A DNA stretch of 5,761 bases from Planctomicrobium sp. (GTDB lineage Bacteria > Planctomycetota > Planctomycetia > Planctomycetales > Planctomycetaceae): the NCBI GenBank assembly GCA_018659505.1, contig JABJMI010000553.1, positions 1 through 5,761 on the forward strand. Direction: 5' to 3'. Positions 1 through 5,761 of this stretch are shown one piece after another. Each line of letters opens with the position of its first letter. The first letter of the stretch is position 1. The position numbers and the translations under genes are program-made. Under the pieces are notes generated by a model. The model searched no databases and was not told the DNA's origin. It was given only the letters and a program-made list of their open reading frames with translations.

Positions 1-28
1 CGCAGGGGCATGGTGCATAAGGATCCAT
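1..28 (-). CDS. N-terminus of a probable SEC-C motif protein (partial, runs off left edge)
   Basis: Only the first nine codons are in the window, reading MDPYAPCPC, and the next base is the G of a tenth codon. The CPC followed by a likely Gly fits the start of a SEC-C zinc-binding motif (CxC...CC/CH, usually CPCGSGKK), and proteins opening with DPYAPCPCGSGKK-like sequence are familiar in bacteria. The start is well supported: a GGAGAG ribosome binding site lies five bases upstream, and an in-frame TAG about eight codons upstream rules out a longer N-terminus from ATG. SEC-C motifs occur at the end of SecA and, as here, at the N-terminus of otherwise diverse cytoplasmic proteins, so the motif does not give the function. 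The gene is divergent from the ATPase gene. The fragment is very short, so the identification rests on a nine-residue match and the start signals. Confidence 0.55.
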
Positions 29-33
29 CGTGT

Positions 34-39
34 CTCTCC
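34..39 (-). promoter_or_regulatory. Ribosome binding site of the minus-strand SEC-C-type gene
   Basis: On the minus strand this reads GGAGAG, five bases before the ATG at 28-26. It is the strongest Shine-Dalgarno match serving a recognisable gene in the window, and it is the main reason to treat the short left-edge fragment as a real gene start. Confidence 0.55.
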
Positions 40-58
40 GTATTGATTTCTATTGATT

Positions 59-74
59 CCTGCTTCGATGCAGG
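59..74. repeat. Small inverted repeat CCTGC / GCAGG
   Basis: A five-base stem (59-63 pairing with 70-74) encloses a TTCGAT loop, 31 bases upstream of the left-edge minus-strand gene. The right half contains TCGATGCAGG, which recurs at 459-468 in a second small hairpin. It could be part of the leader of the minus-strand transcript. By itself a five-base stem is weak evidence. Confidence 0.3.
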
Positions 75-76
75 GC

Positions 77-102
77 AAATATCAAATGACCATTCGATAT
101 TT
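77..102. promoter_or_regulatory. 26-base imperfect palindrome, operator-like or leader hairpin
   Basis: The two 13-base halves match as reverse complements at 11 of 13 positions. The outer seven bases (AAATATC at 77-83, GATATTT at 96-102) are perfect, as is the inner four (85-88 with 91-94). It lies about 50 to 75 bases upstream of the start codon of the left-edge minus-strand gene, where a repressor or activator site or a 5' leader structure would be expected. Transcribed from the minus strand, the 84/95 mismatch becomes a G-U wobble, giving an uninterrupted 11-pair stem with a four-base loop. Transcribed from the plus strand, it stays an A-C mismatch. Its role as operator or RNA element is inference. 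Confidence 0.45.
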
Positions 103-116
103 CATGAATTGTAAAA

Positions 117-133
117 TGCCTTTTCTCAAGGCA
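117..133 (-). repeat. Inverted repeat TGCCTT / AAGGCA followed by TTTT on the minus strand
   Basis: A perfect six-base stem (117-122 with 128-133) has a five-base loop. On the minus strand it is followed directly by TTTTAC, so it has the outline of a small terminator or attenuator read toward the left-edge gene. The stem is short and only half GC, so terminator activity would be weak. It is the third dyad in a row after 59-74 and 77-102. Confidence 0.25.
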
Positions 134-417
134 ATTAATTAAAGACCTCAGCGATTGCAAAGGTTTGTGTTTTCAAATTCTGTCTGCTATTGCTTTATGT
201 TTCGATTCAACGACACAGTTATCGGGAAACGAAAATTGAGTGTGCCACTGAACGTAATCTGTCTATTCTACACTTCAAACTTTAATCAAAGCGACCCTGA
301 ATTCACAGCGTGCACAGAATACCGCACATTGCCAGCCATCGCCAAATCACCGCACTCCTCGACAGCATGCCAAGTCTTTTCAGATACCACTTTTCCACAG
401 AACAGTACGCCCTGATG

Positions 418-451
418 AATCGACGGACCAGTCTGAGATATTTCGTCGATT
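418..451 (+). repeat. Inverted repeat AATCGACG / CGTCGATT, possible RNA hairpin
   Basis: A perfect eight-base inverted repeat (418-425 with 444-451) encloses an 18-base loop. In a plus-strand transcript one G-U and one A-U pair (426/443 and 427/442) would extend it to ten pairs, which slightly favours the plus strand as the one folded. A second hairpin starts three bases later, and the ATPase start lies about 220 bases downstream. It may be part of a long leader or a small RNA, or a DNA binding site. No family is recognised. Confidence 0.3.
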
Positions 452-453
452 GC

Positions 454-469
454 ACCTGTCGATGCAGGT
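454..469. repeat. Small inverted repeat ACCTG / CAGGT
   Basis: A five-base stem with a TCGATG loop, directly after the longer dyad at 418-451. It contains the decamer TCGATGCAGG, which is also in the hairpin at 59-74, so two similar small hairpins flank this gene-free region. Confidence 0.25.
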
Positions 470-608
470 CACTTCAAACAGCTATTGGACCAAGCATGTC
501 CTGTGTGAATTAAGTCCTTACGAGAAGTCTGTCATCGTAACGAGCCTCTTTTGCTTGGAGCGTGACATTTCAAGCTCGACAGGGCACAAGTATGCTTTAA
601 AGTTCAAT

Positions 609-640
609 CCCGTGCATGAACAAGCCCGTGCATGAACAAG
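609..640. repeat. Perfect tandem duplication of a 16-base unit
   Basis: The unit CCCGTGCATGAACAAG occurs twice with no spacer (609-624 and 625-640). Each copy carries an ATG (616 and 632). As 16 is not a multiple of three, the two ATGs are in different frames: the first opens a ten-codon reading frame ([10 protein letters not shown]) ending at TAA 646-648, and the second is in frame with the ATPase gene. It looks like a recent slippage or duplication event in the leader. Neither copy has a good ribosome binding site before its ATG. Confidence 0.9.
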
Positions 641-662
641 AGTGTTAAGATTTTCAAGCAGC

Positions 663-668
663 GAGAAG
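663..668 (+). promoter_or_regulatory. Probable ribosome binding site deciding the ATPase start
   Basis: GAGAAG lies five bases before ATG 674. The alternative in-frame ATG at 632 sits inside the duplicated unit and has no purine-rich site upstream, so 674 is preferred. Confidence 0.4.
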
Positions 669-673
669 CAACG

Positions 674-1549
674 ATGAGACAGAGTACCGGAATTGCAGAA
701 TTGGATGAGATGCTGGGTGGGGGGCTTCTGCCTGGAACTCTGACTGTGGTTCTTGGAGCGACCGGGATTGGTAAAACTCAATTGGGTTTGCAATATCTCA
801 AGCAAGGCGACATCGACGAAGGGGAAAACGGAATCCTTTTCGACATGACTTCTCGGGGCGATACTCAGAACCATGCGGACTATGCGCAGCGACTCTTTGA
901 CTGGACGTTGCGCGAGCGTCCACCTGTCCTCACGGATACGCTCCCCAGCGATATCTGGCAGCGGGAAGTTGCCCGTTGGGACGCGTTACACTTATTTCAG
1001 CGAACAGGTCGTCGGGTCACGATGACCGATATGGACTTCGATCAGAAGAAAGAGTGGAAGTCTGACCTCAATCGGAAATTGATCGAGACCATCGCATTCT
1101 TTTATGGGAATTTCTGCCAGGGAGTTCGTCGCTGCGTTATTGATGGAATTGAGCCGACCGACCGCGCGAGTGATTCGTTTCAGTTTGAATTGTTTGAGTA
1201 CATTTACAATCAAATTTTAAGAAAGGAAGCGGACTGGGTCGCTCGTGACTATTTTCGAGTTGAATTCCGCAAGAACGAAGAGCAGGTCAAACAACACTTC
1301 TATGAATGGAACACCGTCGGCTGCCTTATGCTCTGTACGACACATGAAGTCATGCTCGACGATCTGCTGACTCGGCAAATCGAAAGCGGTGACGTTTTGG
1401 CGAATGCAAACACAATCATCTTGATGGGCAAACAGCGAGAAGGCTCAAAAATCGGTCGTGCTATCCATGTCGCCAAACATCGCGGCAGTGCCTGTGACGA
1501 CTCGATTCGATCCTTTCAAATCACTGAGAAAGGCCTCAAGATTGATTGA
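674..1549 (+). CDS. KaiC/RadA-like RecA-superfamily ATPase, single domain
   Basis: The 291-residue product is a single RecA-fold ATPase of the KaiC/Rad55 type, predicted cytoplasmic with no signal peptide or membrane segment. The N-terminus ([19 protein letters not shown]) is the standard KaiC-family opening. Walker A is GATGIGKT at residues 28-35 and Walker B is probably RRCVIDG near 152-158. The C-terminus ([20 protein letters not shown], about 268-287) matches the KaiC-type RGS...F.IT..G ending. Where KaiC domains carry the catalytic Glu pair after the second strand (FEE), this protein reads FDMTS (56-60), so that pair seems to be missing. A long charged stretch (about 75-210) lies around the Walker B region and is larger than in a compact KaiC domain. 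An in-frame ATG at 632 would add 14 residues, but it lies in a duplicated sequence without a ribosome binding site. Family assignment is firm. The cellular role is unknown: families of this type serve in clock, signalling, DNA repair or gas-vesicle contexts, and nothing here selects one. Confidence 0.85.
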   Translation: MRQSTGIAELDEMLGGGLLPGTLTVVLGATGIGKTQLGLQYLKQGDIDEGENGILFDMTSRGDTQNHADYAQRLFDWTLRERPPVLTDTLPSDIWQREVARWDALHLFQRTGRRVTMTDMDFDQKKEWKSDLNRKLIETIAFFYGNFCQGVRRCVIDGIEPTDRASDSFQFELFEYIYNQILRKEADWVARDYFRVEFRKNEEQVKQHFYEWNTVGCLMLCTTHEVMLDDLLTRQIESGDVLANANTIILMGKQREGSKIGRAIHVAKHRGSACDDSIRSFQITEKGLKID

Positions 1550-1662
1550 TGCCTCGGAGTCTAATGCGGAAATCAAATTGTGTTAGTCCATTCGAGCTCT
1601 CTATTAAAACCGGGATTTGACATTTTCGAATTGGTTCGAATCGCGTTTTGAGGTAATGTTCA

Positions 1663-1682
1663 CAAATCATCTCTATGATTTG
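1663..1682 (+). terminator. Perfect 8-pair hairpin, weak candidate terminator of the ATPase gene
   Basis: CAAATCAT (1663-1670) and ATGATTTG (1675-1682) pair perfectly around a CTCT loop, and GTTTTG follows on the plus strand. Position, about 115 bases after the ATPase stop and 117 before the glgA start, fits either a terminator or a leader/operator element of glgA. The stem is AT-rich and the T run is short and interrupted, so efficient intrinsic termination is doubtful. Confidence 0.3.
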
Positions 1683-1786
1683 GTTTTGAAAGATAGCTGA
1701 GGCATTGAGAATTGATGAATTCAAAACATTTCAAACGCAGATTGCGTCGGTTTTGGTTGCCACAATCATTCTAAGTTTTAACGTGT

Positions 1787-1791
1787 GGAAG
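1787..1791 (+). promoter_or_regulatory. Ribosome binding site of glgA
   Basis: GGAAG lies eight bases before ATG 1800. A GTG at 1785 in the same frame would add only MEVSI and would overlap this site, so the site argues for the ATG start. Confidence 0.5.
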
Positions 1792-1799
1792 TCAGTATA

Positions 1800-3263
1800 A
1801 TGCGGATCATGATGGTGGCTTCTGAGGCGGTTCCGTTTGCGAAAACCGGTGGATTGGCGGACGTCGCGACGGGGCTTTCGAAGGCACTTGTTGAAGTGGG
1901 GCATGAAGTCGCTTTATTGATGCCGTACTATCGCAAGCATATTTCTGAAGACCTCGCTGGCGAGGTTGTTGGTGAAGTTCGAGTCGATTTCCCGGGAGCT
2001 TCAATCGACGCTAAGGTCTATGAAACGACCGTCCCAGATAGTCAGGTGAAAGTCTTTTTAATTGATCGCCCCAGCTTCTTTGATCGCTCGGGGTTGTATG
2101 TAGAAGACGGAGGAGATTATGGAGACAACGCAGAACGGTTTCTCTTCTTCAGCCGGGCAGTGATCGAAATTGCGAAGACGCTCTTCGTTCCGGATATTAT
2201 CCATTCGAATGACTGGCAAACGGGATTGATTCCCGCTCTTGTCTTACAAGACCGCGAAGAGCAAGGGCGGCTCTCGAACGTGGCGACAGTTTTTACGATG
2301 CATAACATGGCGTTTCATGGTCAGTTCTCGAACTTCCAAATGACCAATACTGGTATGGATTCTCGCTATTATAACTGGCAGCAACTGGAATACTTCGGGA
2401 GCCTCAATCTCTTAAAGGGAGGTATCTCAATGTCGGATATGGTCACTACTGTCAGTCCGACATACGCTAAAGAAATCTGTTTACCGGAGTTCGGATACGG
2501 GCTTGATCCCGTTCTGGAAAACCGCGGCGATGACCTCGTTGGGATACTTAACGGTGTCGACATGAATGTCTGGAATCCGGCACTCGATCAGAAAATCGCT
2601 CAGCAATACGACTATAAAACTCACCAAGCCGGCAAGGCTGCCTGTAAAGCGGCTTTGCAGGAAGAGTTGGGATTGCCTAAGAACCCTGATGCGATGTTAT
2701 TCGGGCTGATCTCTCGTTTGACTGATCAAAAAGGTCTCGACCTCATCACCCAGAAAGCGACCCAAATTCTCGGAGCAGATATCCAGTTTGCCTTTCTTGG
2801 AACGGGTGATTCGAACTATGAGACTCTCCTGAAAGAACTACAGCAAGAATTTCCGGACAAAGTTGCAGCTTACATCGGCTTTGACGATGGACTCGCTCAT
2901 CGGATTGAGGCTGGCTCTGATGCTTTTCTGATGCCGAGTCGCTTTGAGCCGTGCGGACTGAATCAGATGTATAGCCTGATCTACGGAACTCCTCCTCTGG
3001 TGCATGCTGTCGGTGGATTAGCAGACTCAGTGATCGATGCCCAGCGACATACACTCGACAATGGCACAGGCACGGGTTTCAAGTTCGATAAATACGATTC
3101 CGATATTTTTCTGGAAACAGTCTGGCGAGCGGTCGGAATGTTTAAGCATCACAAAGAAGATTGGAAGAAACTCATCATCAACGGCATGACACTTGACTCC
3201 TCTTGGAACCGAAGTGCGCAGGAGTATGTTGATGTGTACCAATCTGCGATTGAGAAGCGTTAA
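1800..3263 (+). CDS. glgA: Glycogen synthase, ADP-glucose-dependent (GT5)
   Basis: The 487-residue protein transfers glucose from ADP-glucose to the non-reducing end of alpha-1,4-glucan in the cytoplasm, the elongation step of bacterial glycogen synthesis. Length is normal for GlgA. The N-terminal Rossmann half has the sugar-nucleotide motif KTGGLADV (15-22, Lys15 matching the E. coli position), HSNDW (135-139) and TMHNMAFHGQF (166-176). The C-terminal half has SRLTDQKGLDL (305-315, with the Arg and Lys of the donor site) and RFEPCGLNQM (381-390, with Glu383 as the conserved acidic residue). Starting at ATG 1800 gives the usual MRIMMVASEAVPF opening and a GGAAG ribosome binding site. The late glycine loop reads VHAVGGLADS (401-410) where many GlgA have VRxTGGLADT, a mild deviation. 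The next gene encodes a glucan-active GH57 enzyme, 281 bases downstream, which supports a storage-glucan role. The gap argues against tight translational coupling. The substrate is assigned by family; I see no glgC or glgB in the window. Confidence 0.95.
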   Translation: MRIMMVASEAVPFAKTGGLADVATGLSKALVEVGHEVALLMPYYRKHISEDLAGEVVGEVRVDFPGASIDAKVYETTVPDSQVKVFLIDRPSFFDRSGLYVEDGGDYGDNAERFLFFSRAVIEIAKTLFVPDIIHSNDWQTGLIPALVLQDREEQGRLSNVATVFTMHNMAFHGQFSNFQMTNTGMDSRYYNWQQLEYFGSLNLLKGGISMSDMVTTVSPTYAKEICLPEFGYGLDPVLENRGDDLVGILNGVDMNVWNPALDQKIAQQYDYKTHQAGKAACKAALQEELGLPKNPDAMLFGLISRLTDQKGLDLITQKATQILGADIQFAFLGTGDSNYETLLKELQQEFPDKVAAYIGFDDGLAHRIEAGSDAFLMPSRFEPCGLNQMYSLIYGTPPLVHAVGGLADSVIDAQRHTLDNGTGTGFKFDKYDSDIFLETVWRAVGMFKHHKEDWKKLIINGMTLDSSWNRSAQEYVDVYQSAIEKR

Positions 3264-3544
3264 GAAGTCTCTATGCTGGGACTCTTACGCGGCTTTGATA
3301 GCAGCAACCAATAAGGAGAGCTTCATTTGAGCCGCTTGGTCAAGGGACTAGGGATCGAGGGGCTAGTGTAAGAAAAACTGCACAGTACGCTCAATATGAT
3401 ATCGAGAGTTCTTTAATCCTGGCTTCGAATTCCATAAATAGAAACATGCGCGGCATCGTACTCGTATGTTGACCTGTAAGCCTACAATTATTTTTTTACC
3501 TTCACCTATCTCCTCTGGGTCAATTCCTTCGCTGAGTTTGAATA
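3264..3544. other. glgA to GH57 intergenic region
   Basis: No real gene is seen. A six-base inverted repeat GCGGCT (3289-3294) / AGCCGC (3330-3335) encloses an AAGGAGAG purine run at 3313-3320. This is followed by the octamer repeat at 3344-3367 and a run of seven T at 3491-3497. Two very short reading frames (3273-3314 and a TTG-started one at 3327-3371) lie around the AAGGAGAG. I cannot place a confident terminator for glgA or a promoter for the GH57 gene. Confidence 0.45.
3344..3367. repeat. Degenerate tandem octamer repeat, GC-rich
   Basis: Three consecutive eight-base units read GGGACTAG, GGATCGAG and GGGCTAGT. This resembles the short GGGxCTAG-type repeats that I recall from planctomycete intergenic DNA, though I cannot confirm the match here. 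Function is unknown. Confidence 0.4.
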
Positions 3545-5728
3545 ATGAAACCGGTTTCTCTTGCACTTTTCTGGCATCAGCATCAGCCGTATTACCCGGA
3601 CGACATTGCCAATGAAACTTTAATGCCGTGGGTGCGATTACACTCCACAAAAGATTATGTCGGCATGGCTCTGCACATCAAAGAAGTGCCAGAGTTCCAT
3701 TGCACGATCAACCTTGTCCCCAGCTTGCTGGTTCAGATTGAACGCTATGTCAACGGGGGCAGCGACCGTCATCTGGATGTCTCGCGGCTCAATGCGGATT
3801 CAATGTCAGTCGAAGAAGTAGACTACCTGCTAGACAACTTCTTCATGGCGAACGAACACAGCATGATTCGGCCATTCGACCGTTACTACGAATTGCAACA
3901 AAAGCGTGGCATTGGTCGAGACTCCGCTGAAGATGCACGCCCACGTTTTACAAATCAGGAACTGAGAGACCTACAAGTTTGGCACAACTTGACCTGGTTC
4001 CACGAACTCCTTTTCGAAGATGACACGGAATTAAGAGAGTTTCGCAAGAAAGGTAAAAACTGGAGCGAAGACGAAAAAGAGTGGTTACTCGACAAGCAAC
4101 GCGAAGTTGTCGGACAAGTCATTCCGCTGCATCGTGAGCTGATGGAAGGTGGTCAAGTTGAACTGACGACGACGCCGTTCTATCACCCGATCCTGCCGTT
4201 ACTCTGGGATAAAAAATCTGCCAGAGAAGCGATGCCCGGTTGCACGATGCCGAAGTACACCGAGAGTTATCAAGACGATGCCCGCAAGCATTTAGACCGC
4301 GCCGTTGAGTACCACGAAGAATTGTTCGGTGCGAAGCCAAATGGGCTATGGCCATCCGAAGGATCAGTCTCCCAAGATGTTTTGGGAGCCATCGCAGACA
4401 CTGGCATTAAGTGGATCGCGACCGATGAAGAGATCCTCGGGCACTCTATGAATCATTTCGTTCATCGTGATGACCACGGCAACGTGAACCGTCCAGAGAT
4501 GCTGTACCGTCCGTGGAAAGTCGGCTCTGACCACCAACCATTAGATATCATCTTCCGCGACCATGGTCTGAGCGATCTCATCGGTTTCCATTATCAAAGA
4601 AACGAACCAAAGTGGGCAGCAGAAGATTTATTGGCGAAGGTCAAAGGCATTGGTCGTGCTGTCGCTGAGCATGATCCCGAACAGAATGCGTTCGTTCCAA
4701 TCGTCCTAGACGGCGAGAACTGTTGGGAATACTACACCGATGGCGGGATTGGTTTCTTAAGAAATCTCTACCAACAAGCCGCAGCCGATCCGATGATCGC
4801 TCCTTTAACAGTCAGCGAACATCTCAAGAAGTATCCGACGACAAACAAAATCCCGCGACTCTTCGCTGGCAGTTGGATTAACCACGATTTCTACATTTGG
4901 ATTGGACATCAAGAAGATCGCGATGGTTGGGATCTAGTTCACATCACTCGGGAATTCCTTGTCAAAGCGGAAGAGAAGGGCAATGCTTCGAAAGAGGTCT
5001 TGGAGCAAGCCTGGAAAGAGTTGTTCATCGCAGAAGGGAGCGACTGGTACTGGTGGTACGGCGATGATCACAATTCCGGGCAAGATGATTTGTTCGATGA
5101 ACTCTTTCGAAGACACCTTCGAAACGTCTTCACCTTATTAGGAGAGATGCCACCCTCGAAACTCTTCGAGCCTGTTTCACATTTTGAACGTCGACATTTA
5201 CATACTCAACCTCAATCGCTGTTGGGTGTCAACGTCGATGGCCGCGCTTCGTTCTTCGAATGGAAGCATGCTGGTCACTACGAAAGCGGTAGCGAACGTG
5301 GCACAATGACTATGGTGACCGAGAATGTTATCAACGATATCTACTTTGGCTTTGATACCGAGAGACTGCTGCTTCGTTGCGATACAAGCACCTTAGCGAA
5401 AACAGAACTTTGCGAGTTCGACGAAATTCGAATCCGCTTCGTAGAACCCTACGGCGTCGAGATTCGAGTCGATTGTAAGACTCCGGAAACACCGCAACTC
5501 TATCTCGATGGAAAGTTACAGCCACATACAAGTGCGGTCGCAGCACTCGATAGAATCTTTGAACTGTCCGTTCCCTACAAAGAACTTGGAGTCGATATCG
5601 ATCAGCGAATTCACTTCGCAGTCGAACTAGTTCGCGAAGAAGAATCCGTAGAACGCGCCCCCAGCGAAGGCACTATCGACCTCACCATCCCCGGCGCCGA
5701 CTTCGAAAGCCACATGTGGCAAGCTTAA
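3545..5728 (+). CDS. Glycoside hydrolase family 57, alpha-amylase/amylopullulanase type
   Basis: The 727-residue enzyme is predicted to cut alpha-glucan (alpha-1,4 and perhaps alpha-1,6 bonds) by the retaining mechanism of GH57. All five family regions are present in order: HQHQPYY (11-17), GQVELTTTPFYHPILPLL (203-220), GLWPSEGSVS (267-276), VPIVLDGENCWEYY (384-397) and AGSWINHDFYIWIG (441-454). Glu272 is the expected nucleophile and Asp389 the expected acid/base, spaced much as in archaeal amylopullulanases. DWYWWYGDDH (500-509) is also typical of this branch. After the barrel and helical part (to about 535), residues 548-720 form a strand-rich C-terminal domain. No signal peptide or membrane segment is seen, so a cytoplasmic enzyme acting on stored glycogen is likely. 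The start is fixed by an in-frame TGA two codons upstream and by the family's usual N-terminus. The ribosome binding site is weak (GAG, eight bases upstream). GH57 also includes branching enzymes and 4-alpha-glucanotransferases, but the motifs here fit the amylase/pullulanase branch better. Confidence 0.9.
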   Translation: MKPVSLALFWHQHQPYYPDDIANETLMPWVRLHSTKDYVGMALHIKEVPEFHCTINLVPSLLVQIERYVNGGSDRHLDVSRLNADSMSVEEVDYLLDNFFMANEHSMIRPFDRYYELQQKRGIGRDSAEDARPRFTNQELRDLQVWHNLTWFHELLFEDDTELREFRKKGKNWSEDEKEWLLDKQREVVGQVIPLHRELMEGGQVELTTTPFYHPILPLLWDKKSAREAMPGCTMPKYTESYQDDARKHLDRAVEYHEELFGAKPNGLWPSEGSVSQDVLGAIADTGIKWIATDEEILGHSMNHFVHRDDHGNVNRPEMLYRPWKVGSDHQPLDIIFRDHGLSDLIGFHYQRNEPKWAAEDLLAKVKGIGRAVAEHDPEQNAFVPIVLDGENCWEYYTDGGIGFLRNLYQQAAADPMIAPLTVSEHLKKYPTTNKIPRLFAGSWINHDFYIWIGHQEDRDGWDLVHITREFLVKAEEKGNASKEVLEQAWKELFIAEGSDWYWWYGDDHNSGQDDLFDELFRRHLRNVFTLLGEMPPSKLFEPVSHFERRHLHTQPQSLLGVNVDGRASFFEWKHAGHYESGSERGTMTMVTENVINDIYFGFDTERLLLRCDTSTLAKTELCEFDEIRIRFVEPYGVEIRVDCKTPETPQLYLDGKLQPHTSAVAALDRIFELSVPYKELGVDIDQRIHFAVELVREEESVERAPSEGTIDLTIPGADFESHMWQA

Positions 5729-5744
5729 TAATCTAAATCACTTA

Positions 5745-5761
5745 GCCCCCGGTCATCGACC
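5745..5761 (+). terminator. Probable intrinsic terminator hairpin, cut by the window edge
   Basis: Seventeen bases after the GH57 stop, GGTC-ATC-GACC (5751-5761) forms the tip of a stem, preceded by GCCCCC. If the sequence beyond the window continues with GGGGGC and T residues, this would be a strong GC-rich terminator for the GH57 gene. Only the ascending arm and tip are visible, so the call is an extrapolation. Confidence 0.4.

Larger units (their letters stand above)
134..631. other. Long intergenic region without a recognisable gene
   Basis: All six frames hold only short open stretches whose translations (rich in Cys, Ser, His and Thr, with no domain I recognise) look like chance ORFs. 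They overlap one another, and their starts lack a good ribosome binding site. I found no convincing paired -35/-10 promoter and no tRNA-like cloverleaf. The visible structure is a pair of adjacent inverted repeats at 418-469, described separately. The region should contain the promoter of the downstream ATPase gene and possibly a small RNA, but I cannot place either. Confidence 0.5.

Noticed and set aside
155..513. Overlapping plus-strand frames of 86 and 67 codons as genes
   Set aside because: They overlap each other out of frame, lack a good ribosome binding site and show Cys/Ser/His-rich composition with no recognisable domain.
632..673. Upstream ATG as the ATPase start
   Set aside because: It lies in the duplicated 16-base unit without a ribosome binding site, and the KaiC-type N-terminus begins right after ATG 674.
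518..874. Minus-strand frame of 118 codons
   Set aside because: It largely lies antisense to the well-supported ATPase gene and encodes no recognisable domain.
1617..1622. Perfect TTGACA as a -35 box for glgA
   Set aside because: No TATAAT-like -10 hexamer occurs 16 to 18 bases downstream; the sequence there is ATCGCG-like.
1536..1724. Minus-strand 62-codon frame between the ATPase and glgA genes
   Set aside because: It begins with TTG, lacks a ribosome binding site and overlaps the end of the ATPase gene; the product is unrecognised.
3475..3497. TGTA-AGCC-TACA hairpin followed by seven T as the glgA terminator
   Set aside because: The stem is only four pairs, too weak, and it lies more than 200 bases after the glgA stop.
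3363..3650. Minus-strand 95-codon frame across the GH57 start
   Set aside because: About a third of it is antisense to the strongly conserved GH57 N-terminus and it shows no domain.

Overview
The window looks like a piece of a bacterial chromosome from a planctomycete or a close relative. I infer this from the style of the genes: a SEC-C-type protein opening with MDPYAPCPC, a KaiC-like single-domain ATPase, weak Shine-Dalgarno sequences and long intergenic gaps. No rRNA or marker gene settles the taxonomy. Base composition is near balanced by eye. I see no transposase, integrase, CRISPR array, tRNA or rRNA.

Layout. At the extreme left, nine codons of a minus-strand gene run off the window edge; it begins like a SEC-C zinc-motif protein and has a good ribosome binding site. 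About 600 bases without a convincing gene follow. They hold several inverted repeats, including a strong 26-base dyad just upstream of the minus-strand gene and a pair of adjacent hairpins near 418-469. A perfect 16-base tandem duplication then sits immediately before a plus-strand RecA/KaiC-like ATPase gene (about 674-1549). After a 250-base gap comes glgA, ADP-glucose glycogen synthase (1800-3263). A 281-base gap follows, containing a degenerate GC-rich octamer repeat. The last gene is a full-length glycoside hydrolase family 57 enzyme of the alpha-amylase/amylopullulanase type (3545-5728). The window ends inside what is probably a terminator hairpin.

Function. The two complete metabolic genes form a storage-glucan module. 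GlgA extends alpha-1,4-glucan chains from ADP-glucose, and the GH57 enzyme, which lacks a signal peptide, would act on the same polymer in the cytoplasm. The KaiC-like ATPase lies upstream on the same strand, but the large gap means a shared role in glycogen control is only a possibility. All three plus-strand genes appear intact. The least explained parts are the structured non-coding region at the left and the ATPase, which lacks the usual catalytic glutamate pair.
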